A stretch of 12,120 nt of DNA, taken from NCBI GenBank assembly GCA_964498075.1, contig CAZCGA010000172.1, forward strand, positions 1 through 12,120. The letters run 5' to 3'. Of this stretch, positions 1 to 5,567 are shown in pieces. Source of the stretch: CAZCGA01 sp964498075 (GTDB taxonomy: Bacteria; Desulfobacterota; Binatia; HRBIN30). Position numbers and translations under genes: made by a program. Every line of letters starts with the position of its first letter. Position 1 is the stretch's first letter. The notes under the pieces are model-generated. The model was not told the DNA's origin and did not search any database. It was given only the letters and a program-made list of their open reading frames with translations.

Positions 1-797
1 CGCGCCTCGTCCTGCATCACCAGGCGGAACATCTTCTTGTCGACCTCGGTCGGGCTGATCAGCTCGCTGAAGCGGAACATGGTGAGCACCATGCCTTCGG
101 CTTGGAGGTGCAGCGTCAGCGAGGCCTCTGCGAAGCTGTCGGCGTCGCGCAGGAACTTGAGGTTGATCTCGTTGGCGCGGCTGGCGCGCATAAGGCCCCA
201 GCCGGTGGTCAGGGCGCGTTTGCGGAACACCTCCGCGTGCCGCGCCTCGTCCATGGCCTGCGTGGCGATGAAGTTCTTCACTTCGAAGAAGTCGGCGTTG
301 AGCCGACCCACCCACTTCGCCGGCACGTCGGTGGCGATCATCTCCACCTCGGTGAGGAAGGTGAGCAGCTGCGAGTAGGCCTTGCCGATCTCTTCCGGCA
401 GCTCGTACTTGCTCAGCTCATCCCACGGCACGTCGGTGGTGGCGTTCCACTGCCGGCTCATGGCTTCTTCGTAGTAGCCTTCGACGTTGTACGCCCACAC
501 CTCGCTCTTACGATTCACCTCGGCCTGCAGGTCCGGGACGCCGGCGGGGATCTCCGCGCCGCGCGGGGCGAAGCTGCGGTTGTGGCGGATGACCTCCGGC
601 ATGTCCGTGAAACCGTAGCTGCCGACGTCGAGGTCGCGGAAGGTGAGGCCGCGGCGCGCGTTCTGCGGCTCGCACTGCACCTTCTCGGTGTTGGCGTTCA
701 TCCAGGAGAGATCCAGCTCCCCCGTCCGCATCGTGTACTGGTAGCGGTCGAGGAATTCTTTGTCCTCGAAAAAGTCGACGCTGCTCAAATAACTCAT
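1..797 (-). CDS. Ferritin-like diiron protein, probable oxygenase (C-terminus cut by window edge)
   Basis: The reading frame starts at ATG 795-797 and stays open to the left edge, giving 265 codons; the C-terminus lies outside. A GGAGGA ribosome site sits just upstream. Around residues 145-265 there is a carboxylate diiron four-helix pattern: Glu150 or Glu152 as first ligand, ExxH at Glu184-His187 within DEARHAE, Glu234 in LQAEG, and a second DEAR at the cut, whose expected His falls outside. Residues 116-128 (QWNATTDVPWDEL) form a conserved-looking Trp-rich block before the helices. Such proteins (ribonucleotide reductase R2-like, AurF-like and related groups) use a di-iron centre to activate oxygen. 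The substrate cannot be read from sequence. It follows an SCP2-like gene with a 23-nt gap, so they are probably one transcript. The fold and metal site are well supported; an oxygenase role is inferred. Confidence 0.8.
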   Translation of the reverse strand, partial: MSYLSSVDFFEDKEFLDRYQYTMRTGELDLSWMNANTEKVQCEPQNARRGLTFRDLDVGSYGFTDMPEVIRHNRSFAPRGAEIPAGVPDLQAEVNRKSEVWAYNVEGYYEEAMSRQWNATTDVPWDELSKYELPEEIGKAYSQLLTFLTEVEMIATDVPAKWVGRLNADFFEVKNFIATQAMDEARHAEVFRKRALTTGWGLMRASRANEINLKFLRDADSFAEASLTLHLQAEGMVLTMFRFSELISPTEVDKKMFRLVMQDEA

Positions 798-820
798 CGG
801 ATCCTCCTCGCCGGGCGCGC

Positions 821-1294
821 TCAGGCGCTGGCCCGCGCTTCCGCTCGGCCGTGCGGATACTGAATGTCGATCTTGGCTGCCAAATCGATGAACTCCTGCA
901 CGCTTTCAGCGAAGCGGTACAGCTTGTCGTGCCCGTCGGGGTCGTCGTAGACGACGCGCATGCGTTCGCCGAGATGCGTCAGGGTGTTGATGCTGTGCGC
1001 CACGTCGGCGGCGCCGTGCTGGCAGATGTTGCGCAGCATTTCCACCCAGGTGTCGAGGTCGCCCTCGAGGATGAAGTCGACGGCCTCGGTGCCCAGGTCT
1101 TTGCACGCCCGTATCTGCGTGCAGTCGAAGACCTCGAAACCGAGCACGTATTCATGTTTGCCGGCGGCGCCGCTCAGCACGCGCACGCCGAAGATGGTGT
1201 CGAAGTAGCCGAGCCGCTTGAAATGCTCGCGCTCCTGTCGCATCAGCGTTTGCAACGCCTGGAAGAACTCAACCGATGGAAAACTCACCTGCAT
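821..1294 (-). CDS. SCP2-like small protein, first gene of the diiron operon
   Basis: This 157-residue protein has no signal peptide or membrane segment and is probably cytoplasmic. Residues 1-35 look like an amphipathic helix. Residues 71-90 (AVDFILEGDLDTWVEMLRNI) resemble the helix-entry region of SCP2 sterol-carrier domains, and residues 103-140 (NTLTHLGERMR, YDDPDGHDK, then a Phe-containing helix) resemble the C-terminal part. SCP2 domains bind hydrophobic ligands such as sterols and fatty acyl chains; I assign the superfamily from pattern only and cannot name a family. The start ATG at 1292-1294 has GGAG seven bases upstream, and a strong promoter ends about 28 bases before it. It stops 23 nt before the ferritin-like diiron gene, which suggests a binding or presenting partner for that enzyme. 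That partnership is inference. Confidence 0.6.
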   Translation of the reverse strand: MQVSFPSVEFFQALQTLMRQEREHFKRLGYFDTIFGVRVLSGAAGKHEYVLGFEVFDCTQIRACKDLGTEAVDFILEGDLDTWVEMLRNICQHGAADVAHSINTLTHLGERMRVVYDDPDGHDKLYRFAESVQEFIDLAAKIDIQYPHGRAEARASA

Positions 1295-1328
1295 GCTTGG
1301 GCTCCGTCAAACCGCCGAAATTACGGCG

Positions 1329-1357
1329 ATAGTACGAAAGCCGTCTCGCAGGGTCAA
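1329..1357 (-). promoter_or_regulatory. Sigma70-type promoter for the SCP2-like/diiron operon
   Basis: Read on the minus strand, TTGACC (1357-1352) is followed by a 17-base spacer and TACTAT (1334-1329). This puts the transcription start near 1322 and leaves a leader of roughly 28 bases that contains the GGAG ribosome site of the gene starting at 1294. Spacing is ideal and both boxes are close to consensus. Confidence 0.75.
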
Positions 1358-1410
1358 GTTGATTCGATTGCAATGCCGGCGCCCATTCACTAGAAGCCGC
1401 AGCGATCCTC

Positions 1411-2088
1411 ATGCCCACATCGCCCAGCCGGCGCCGGCCGTTCGACATGCACCGGGTGATCCGCCGGCTGCGCGCCGCCGCACCGAGCTGGAATGCCCCC
1501 GTCGTGACCCTGATCGCCAACCAGTCCGCCGATCCGTTCCAGATCCTGATCTCGTGCCTGCTGAGCTTGCGCACCAAGGATGAAACGACCGGGCCGGCCG
1601 CGCGCCGCCTGTTTCAACTGGCCGACACGCCGCACACCATGGTGGCCCTCGCGGCCCGAGACATCGAGCGAGCCATCTACCCGGTCGGCTTCTATCGCAC
1701 CAAAGCGCGCACCATCCTCGAGCTGTGCCGGACGCTCATCGATCAGTACGGCAGCCGGGTGCCCGCTGAGCTGGACGAGCTGCTCACGTTGAAGGGCGTC
1801 GGCCGCAAGACCGCCAATCTCGTGCTCACCCAGGGCTTCCACAAGCCGGGCATTTGCGTCGACACGCACGTGCACCGCATCTCGAACCGCTGGGGCTACG
1901 TACGCGCCAAGGACCCGCACGCCACGGAGATGGCGCTGCGGGGCAAGCTGCCGCACCAGTACTGGATGGAATACAACGACCTGCTGGTCGCCTTCGGACA
2001 AACGATCTGCCAGCCGACGTCGCCCTGGTGCAGCCGCTGCCCGATCGCTGCGTATTGCCCACGACGCGGCGTGACCCGCCATCGGTAG
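1411..2088 (+). CDS. nth: Endonuclease III (DNA glycosylase/AP lyase)
   Basis: This is a base-excision repair enzyme that removes oxidised pyrimidines and cleaves the abasic site. The 225-residue length is normal for the family. The helix-hairpin-helix reads LKGVGRKTANLVL (127-139) with catalytic Lys133. The catalytic Asp is Asp151 in VDTHVHR. The iron-sulfur loop is complete: Cys200-x6-Cys207-x2-Cys210-x5-Cys216. Stretches such as LSLRTKDETT, IYPVGFYRTK and LLVAFGQTIC look closer to the NTHL1/archaeal style than to E. coli Nth, which has LSAQATD at the first position. The start at 1411 has no clear ribosome site; Met13 (1447) is an in-frame alternative that also lacks one and would keep all key residues. 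It is divergent from the SCP2-like/diiron operon with 116 bases between. The lipoprotein cluster downstream has its own promoter. Confidence 0.95.
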   Translation: MPTSPSRRRPFDMHRVIRRLRAAAPSWNAPVVTLIANQSADPFQILISCLLSLRTKDETTGPAARRLFQLADTPHTMVALAARDIERAIYPVGFYRTKARTILELCRTLIDQYGSRVPAELDELLTLKGVGRKTANLVLTQGFHKPGICVDTHVHRISNRWGYVRAKDPHATEMALRGKLPHQYWMEYNDLLVAFGQTICQPTSPWCSRCPIAAYCPRRGVTRHR

Positions 2089-2104
2089 CCCGGTGCAGTG
2101 CGCC

Positions 2105-2133
2105 TTGACTCGTTTTCCACCGCCGGTTACAAA
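2105..2133 (+). promoter_or_regulatory. Sigma70-type promoter for the lipoprotein cluster
   Basis: TTGACT (2105-2110), a 17-base spacer and TACAAA (2128-2133) form a good promoter 17 bases after the nth stop. The predicted transcription start near 2140 lies just before the AAGGAG ribosome site (2145-2150) and ATG 2156. It also argues against a start at 2093, which would lie upstream of the promoter. Confidence 0.75.
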
Positions 2134-2155
2134 CCGCGCGCAACAAGGAGTGCAG

Positions 2156-3007
2156 ATGCGGAACGGCTTACGTTGGTTGGTACGGGTGGGTGTGTGTGCG
2201 GCGGTGGGGCTTGGGTTGAGCGCGTGCGCGGCGCGCGCACCAGTGAAGGGATCAAAAGCCGCGATGGCCGAAGAGACGGAGACTCCGATGCCCACGGTAC
2301 CACCGTCGGTGCCGACGCCGCTGCCCGAGGCGGCCCCCGTGCCGACGCGGCCGGCCGGCGCAACGATCAAGGCGCGGAAGGGCGAGCTGATTGGACCGAT
2401 CATCACCTACTTCGGCGCGGCGCGCGCCGACGGCACCACCGTGGAACCGATGTCCGTCGATAAGAAGGGGATCCCCACGTATCACAGCGCGGTGGGATCG
2501 GGCTTCATGCTGGTCGTCGAAGCGAAGCCGGGGAAGAGCGAGTTGGAGCCCGGCCGGCGTGTGTTTGCGTACGATCCCGACGACCCCAAGCTGCGGCCCG
2601 ACCTGGAAATCGAAACCAGCCGCGACATGGGGAACGGCAGCCCCGCTGTCTGCGACCGGCGCCGGCCGACTGTCGGTGGGGTTCCGGGCATCAATCCACC
2701 CAGCTTCGCCGAAACCAAGAAGATCAGCGACGCCATCAACGACTTCTCGTGCCGCTTCGAAACGTTCATCGAGTCGGACTCGTCGTGCACGCTCAGCAAG
2801 AGCGGCGACTACTCGTTCGTCAGCAAAGACACGATGACGCAGTTCTGCATGATCGTCGCCCGCTCCTACCAGTATCCGATCGGCCAGACGGTGCTCAGCG
2901 TGCGGCTGCGTGACGCTGATGGGAACCCTGGACCGGTCAAGCAGATGCGCATCGTGCGGCCTCAACCACCGCCGCCAAAAAAACCGGGGCCGCAGAAGAA
3001 GAAGTAG
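2156..3007 (+). CDS. Four-cysteine lipoprotein, paralogue A
   Basis: A predicted envelope lipoprotein of 283 residues and unknown function. The signal peptide (MRNGLRWLVR then a hydrophobic core) ends in lipobox LSAC with lipidated Cys24. Residues 43-66 are a Pro/Thr-rich linker, followed by a domain at about 80-268 and a Pro/Lys-rich tail ending in KKK. The domain has Cys166, Cys199, Cys211 and Cys231, plausibly two disulfides. It shares blocks such as LRPDLEIE, MGNGS-AVCD, GGVPGI-PPSF and DAINDF-CRF with the lipoprotein at 5568-6311, so the two are paralogues; I do not recognise the family. The start was chosen because AAGGAG lies five bases before ATG 2156, the signal peptide begins there, and the promoter at 2105-2133 precedes it. 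A longer frame from 2093 is unlikely. The PKD lipoprotein follows after 34 bases. Confidence 0.88.
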   Translation: MRNGLRWLVRVGVCAAVGLGLSACAARAPVKGSKAAMAEETETPMPTVPPSVPTPLPEAAPVPTRPAGATIKARKGELIGPIITYFGAARADGTTVEPMSVDKKGIPTYHSAVGSGFMLVVEAKPGKSELEPGRRVFAYDPDDPKLRPDLEIETSRDMGNGSPAVCDRRRPTVGGVPGINPPSFAETKKISDAINDFSCRFETFIESDSSCTLSKSGDYSFVSKDTMTQFCMIVARSYQYPIGQTVLSVRLRDADGNPGPVKQMRIVRPQPPPPKKPGPQKKK

Positions 3008-3041
3008 GCGCGGTCCGACTGACTTCGCGAGGGCAACCAGC

Positions 3042-3608
3042 ATGAAAACAACCGGAATAGTTCTCGTCGGGTTTCTGTTCCTCAGTGGTTGTGGAGGGTG
3101 CCAGCATGGCGAAGAGGCCCCGGCTGGCCGTGGGGCGGCGGCACCGAAGCCCGGGGCGCCGCAAGCCGAAGGCAAGATCCAGGTCGCACCGCTCCAGCCC
3201 ACCCTGGCTGGCCGGCCGGCTCAGGCCCCGCAGCAGGCGCCACCCGCTGCCGTAGCCGCCACGCCGATGGCACCCGCCGCCGGCAACGCACCCCCGGCGC
3301 CCGGCGAGCCGGACAACGAGGGCGACTGCATCGTGGTGGCCGACGCCAATCCTGACTACGGGCCACCCCCGTTGAAGGTGGACTTCAGCGCCGAGGCCGA
3401 GTGCAGCGGCGGTCAGCCCACGTACAAGTGGGACTTTGGTGACGGCTCGCCGCCAAATGGCGAAGCCAACCCGTCGCACACGTATGCCAAGCCCGGCGAT
3501 TACACCGCGTCGGTTACAGTGTCCGCGACCGACGGCGCCACCGCCTCTGACGAGATCGACATCACCGTCGAGGAGGGCGAGGGTGAACCGCAAGGGGAGC
3601 AACAGTAG
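3042..3608 (+). CDS. PKD-domain lipoprotein
   Basis: A 188-residue predicted lipoprotein. The signal peptide MKTTGIVLVGFLFLSGC ends in lipobox LSGC (Cys17). Residues 22-92 are a low-complexity Ala/Pro/Gln linker, which would hold the folded part away from the membrane. Residues 97-176 form one PKD domain (an Ig-like beta sandwich) with the hallmark WDFGDGS at 130-136 and the SHTYAKPGDYTASVTV strand at 145-160. Cys96 and Cys121 could form a disulfide. The C-terminus is acidic and Gln-rich. PKD domains usually mediate protein or carbohydrate contacts outside the cell; the partner here is unknown. The start is set by GAGGG (3029-3033) eight bases before ATG 3042 and by the signal peptide; the frame extends upstream to 2910 but that part overlaps the previous gene. 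It is probably co-transcribed with the lipoprotein before it. Confidence 0.88.
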   Translation: MKTTGIVLVGFLFLSGCGGCQHGEEAPAGRGAAAPKPGAPQAEGKIQVAPLQPTLAGRPAQAPQQAPPAAVAATPMAPAAGNAPPAPGEPDNEGDCIVVADANPDYGPPPLKVDFSAEAECSGGQPTYKWDFGDGSPPNGEANPSHTYAKPGDYTASVTVSATDGATASDEIDITVEEGEGEPQGEQQ

Positions 3609-3685
3609 AAGAGGCCGATCAGCCTTTGCGCATCATTACGGAGTGCTGCGTGATCGTTGTCGGTGGTTAGCCGCCCCTGCCTCCT

Positions 3686-3979
3686 ATGAAGCGATCAGCG
3701 GCCCCGCGCCGCAAATCAGCATGGTTGCTGGCTGGCGGGTTGATCCTCTTCATGGGTTTCATCGTCTACCGCAGCTTGCACATCGCTGGCTATCGCTGCG
3801 CCGTGTGCATTGATTTTCGGGGGCAGAGCGCCTGCCGGACGGTTGAGGGACCGACGGAGCAGGAGGCACGCAACGCCGCGACAACCAACACCTGCGCCTA
3901 TCTGGCTGCCGGCGTAACGGACAGCTTGGCCTGTGAGCGGACGCCGCCCGCCAAGGCGGAGTGCTCAGCAATCGACTAG
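3686..3979 (+). CDS. Small membrane-anchored six-cysteine protein
   Basis: A 97-residue protein I cannot assign to a named family. A basic N-terminus (MKRSAAPRRK) precedes one membrane segment at about residues 12-29, so the rest should face the periplasm. The exported part has six cysteines: a CAVC motif (Cys38, Cys41), Cys50, Cys70, Cys83 and Cys93. An Ala/Thr-rich helix (EQEARNAATTNTCAYLAAG) lies in the middle. An even number of cysteines suits disulfides, or the CxxC pair could bind metal. No good ribosome site precedes ATG 3686, and an in-frame TAG at 3668 limits upstream extension, so translation may depend on coupling within the cluster. It lies 77 bases after the PKD lipoprotein and probably shares its transcript. 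The composition (no stop, hydrophobic anchor, patterned Cys) supports a real gene. Confidence 0.72.
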   Translation: MKRSAAPRRKSAWLLAGGLILFMGFIVYRSLHIAGYRCAVCIDFRGQSACRTVEGPTEQEARNAATTNTCAYLAAGVTDSLACERTPPAKAECSAID

Positions 3980-4188
3980 GGCCTGCGGCCGGCGTCATTT
4001 CTATGGCCCGCTCCCCTCCTTCGACTTCGCTCAGGACAGGGTTGGGTCGCTCCGGAGTGCCAAGTCCGACAGGCTGACTAGGGCGGTTGCGCCGGGACCG
4101 CTGCCGACCACCGTGCCATCGACCGTGGGGTCAGCAGCTCAGCAGTCTTCTGATCTGGATCAATGAAGGGGTGAAAGCCGTGAAGTGC
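3980..4188. other. Intergenic stretch without a recognised gene
   Basis: Apart from the repeat-like tract at 4018-4041 and a short CTCCGGAG palindrome near 4051-4058, I see no coding region, RNA gene or promoter here. The open frames across it have no ribosome site or protein-like composition. Confidence 0.6.
4018..4041 (+). repeat. Short interspersed repeat-like tract (TTCGACTTCGCTCAGGACAG)
   Basis: This stretch lies in non-coding DNA between 3979 and 4242. I recall near-identical strings scattered in intergenic DNA of many environmental bacterial genomes, where spurious translation gives FDFAQDR; that frame is present here. Only one copy is visible in the window, so the repeat status rests on recall and not on counting. 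Confidence 0.4.
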
Positions 4189-4221
4189 CGGAGGCGAGGT
4201 GCGAGCAGCGCCTCGCCTCCG
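4189..4221 (-). terminator. Strong hairpin downstream of the SCP2 gene
   Basis: The arms GGAGGCGAGG (4190-4199) and CCTCGCCTCC (4211-4220) pair perfectly. The stem extends outward by C4189-G4221 and inward by three more pairs (one G-T), leaving a five-base loop GAGCA at 4203-4207. It sits 20 bases beyond the stop of the minus-strand SCP2 gene. There is no T-run on either side, so it could be a non-canonical terminator, a transcript-stabilising hairpin, or an end point for the plus-strand transcript from 3979. Confidence 0.5.
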
Positions 4222-4241
4222 TACATCAGATATGCGGTTCG

Positions 4242-4577
4242 TCAGGCAGGGCGCTTGAACAGGCTCTGCATCTTCATCGCCAGACCCATGTCTCCGGCGA
4301 TCTTCAGCTTGCCGCTCATGAACGCCATCTGTCCGTTCAGCTTGCCGCTGATCATGTCGACGTAGTCTTGCGCGACCATGGTCATCGTCATGTTCGGCGA
4401 CGTGTGGGCGCCCTCGTTCACCGCGCAGGCGCCGTCCTTGATGGCGATGTGGTACGTTCCGCCTCCATCACCGGTCAGGTTGAACTGAATGACCGAGGTC
4501 ATCCCCTTCGCCGCGTCCGCGTTGAAGTTCTGCGGCATCGCGCTGAAGATCCCCTTCACATCATCTGCTACTGCCAT
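4242..4577 (-). CDS. SCP2 sterol-binding-domain protein
   Basis: A 111-residue single-domain SCP2 protein, expected to be cytoplasmic and to bind lipids, sterols or acyl-CoA in a hydrophobic tunnel. Family marks are the start VADDVKGIFSAMPQNFN, the beta strands SVIQFNLTGDGGGTYHIAIKDG (residues 28-49, given in outline), MTMTMVAQDYVDMISGKLNG and the C-terminal FMSGKLKIAGDMGLAMKMQ ending in LFKR. ATG 4577 is the right start: AAAGGAGG lies seven bases upstream, and the longer GTG frame from 4595 merely translates that ribosome site. A consensus promoter lies at 4698-4726, giving a leader of about 115 bases. It is monocistronic and ends before a strong hairpin. Neighbours give no clear pathway, though another SCP2-like gene lies at 821-1294. 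Confidence 0.92.
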   Translation of the reverse strand: MAVADDVKGIFSAMPQNFNADAAKGMTSVIQFNLTGDGGGTYHIAIKDGACAVNEGAHTSPNMTMTMVAQDYVDMISGKLNGQMAFMSGKLKIAGDMGLAMKMQSLFKRPA

Positions 4578-4697
4578 TTCTTGTCCTCCTTTCACGGCTC
4601 GATGAGGGGCTTGGCAGTGCGCCCTCTGTGATCCGTGCCTCTCTTATGGTAAATGTCCTCTCCCGCAAGCTCCTCATCCCCACGCAGCCAACGCCGT

Positions 4698-4726
4698 TTT
4701 GTATGCGAGGTGCATCGCGTTGTCAA
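4698..4726 (-). promoter_or_regulatory. Consensus sigma70 promoter for the SCP2 gene
   Basis: On the minus strand, a perfect TTGACA (4726-4721), a 17-base spacer and TACAAA (4703-4698) precede the SCP2 gene. The predicted start near 4691 leaves about 115 bases of leader before ATG 4577. The -35 box lies only five bases before the start codon of the divergent gene at 4732. Confidence 0.78.
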
Positions 4727-4731
4727 TCTGT

Positions 4732-5484
4732 ATGAACGGGAACGAACGAAAAAATAATGGCACGCGTCGACTACGGATCGTCTCGGCGAACCTCTTGAAC
4801 GGTGGGGCCGACCCGCAGGCCTTCGCGGAGCTGGTTGCGACGCTGGGCGCGGACGTCGTGGCGGTGCAGGAAGTCGAGGCCCGGCAAGCGCACGCGCTCG
4901 CCGCCGTGCTGCCGTATGGCGATCTTGCTCCGGCCAGTGACCATACTGGAATGGGTATCGCGCTGCGGCGGCCGGCACCGGTTCGGCGGATACCCCTCCC
5001 CTGCCGCGACGCACACGTCGTGCGGTTGACGCCCCAGGAATGGCCGATCCTGGTAGAATCGCTCGAAGTCGTGAACGTTCACATCGCGGCGCCACACATC
5101 CCTCCGTTTTGGCCCGCGCTGCACCGCCGCCGCGGGCAGCTGTCGCGGCTGGAGGAGTATCTCGACCGTGCCGCGCAGTGCGCCCGCGTGGTCATTGGCG
5201 ACTTCAACTCGCCGCCCTGGTGGCCACTCTATCGGCGCCTGGCAGCCCGCCTCACCGATGCGGCGGTCGTCGCAGCGGCGCGCCGGGGCGTACGTCCGCA
5301 GGCCACCTGGGGCCCAAACCCCAGCGGCACGCGGCTGTTGCGCCTCGATCACGCGCTGGTGACGGGCGCAGCGGTCGAGGACTTCCGTGTCGTTCCCGTG
5401 GCCGGCAGCGATCACAGTGCAATTGTCCTCGACCTGTCGAACCCTGAGAATGGGTTAGAGGCCGAGCGGATTGGCCCGCAATGA
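4732..5484 (+). CDS. Endonuclease/exonuclease/phosphatase-fold hydrolase
   Basis: A 250-residue member of the EEP superfamily of metal-dependent phosphodiesterases (DNase I, exonuclease III, sphingomyelinase and phosphoinositide phosphatase relatives). The motifs are in order: SANLLNGG with Asn20, VVAVQEVE with metal ligand Glu47, VVNVHIA with His117, VIGDFNSPPWW with Asp157 and Asn159, RLDHAL with Asp206-His207, and GSDHSAIV with catalytic Asp227-His228. All core residues are present, so it should be active; substrate is not determinable. No signal peptide or membrane segment is evident. ATG 4732 leaves ten residues before the fold begins at RRLRIV. A TTG at 4720 with GCGAGG nine bases upstream is a possible alternative start. 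Its TGA overlaps an ATG at 5481 (ATGA), but the next gene most likely starts at 5568. It is divergent from the SCP2 gene. Confidence 0.9.
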   Translation: MNGNERKNNGTRRLRIVSANLLNGGADPQAFAELVATLGADVVAVQEVEARQAHALAAVLPYGDLAPASDHTGMGIALRRPAPVRRIPLPCRDAHVVRLTPQEWPILVESLEVVNVHIAAPHIPPFWPALHRRRGQLSRLEEYLDRAAQCARVVIGDFNSPPWWPLYRRLAARLTDAAVVAAARRGVRPQATWGPNPSGTRLLRLDHALVTGAAVEDFRVVPVAGSDHSAIVLDLSNPENGLEAERIGPQ

Positions 5485-5521
5485 GGGTCCCGCCGCCTAC
5501 CGTTTCGCCGTCGGATCTGCC

Positions 5522-5527
5522 TATAAT
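5522..5527 (+). promoter_or_regulatory. Perfect -10 box (TATAAT) before lipoprotein B
   Basis: A perfect TATAAT lies 40 bases before ATG 5568 and 37 bases after the preceding stop. No good -35 box is found at 16-18 bases upstream (ACCGTT at 17), so an activator or another upstream contact may help. The implied start near 5534 excludes translation from the upstream ATG at 5481. Confidence 0.55.
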
Positions 5528-5567
5528 GCGGCCGTTTCAAAATGACCGACTGGGCGGGAGGGGGCGG

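Noticed and set aside
102..863. Plus-strand open frame of 253 codons at the left edge
   Set aside because: It is antisense to the diiron protein, which has ExxH motifs and a ribosome site. The plus-strand product has a composition typical of a shadow frame.
1359..1389. Possible plus-strand promoter for nth (TTGATT followed by CATTCA)
   Set aside because: The spacer would be 19 bases and the -10 box is poor; it cannot be told from chance.
2093..2155. Upstream start for lipoprotein A
   Set aside because: The region contains the promoter and ribosome site; the extension would spoil the lipoprotein signal peptide.
3933..4365. Small plus-strand frames between 3933 and 4365
   Set aside because: They lack ribosome sites and protein-like composition, and run through the repeat-like tract and hairpin and into the antisense of the SCP2 gene.
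4592..5095. Minus-strand frame of 167 codons
   Set aside because: It is antisense to the EEP-fold hydrolase, which keeps all family motifs. The minus product is Arg/Pro-rich with no features.
5481..5567. Upstream start for lipoprotein B, with ATGA overlap to the hydrolase stop
   Set aside because: The ATGA overlap looks like translational coupling, but the signal peptide and ribosome site begin at 5568 and a perfect TATAAT lies within the extension.
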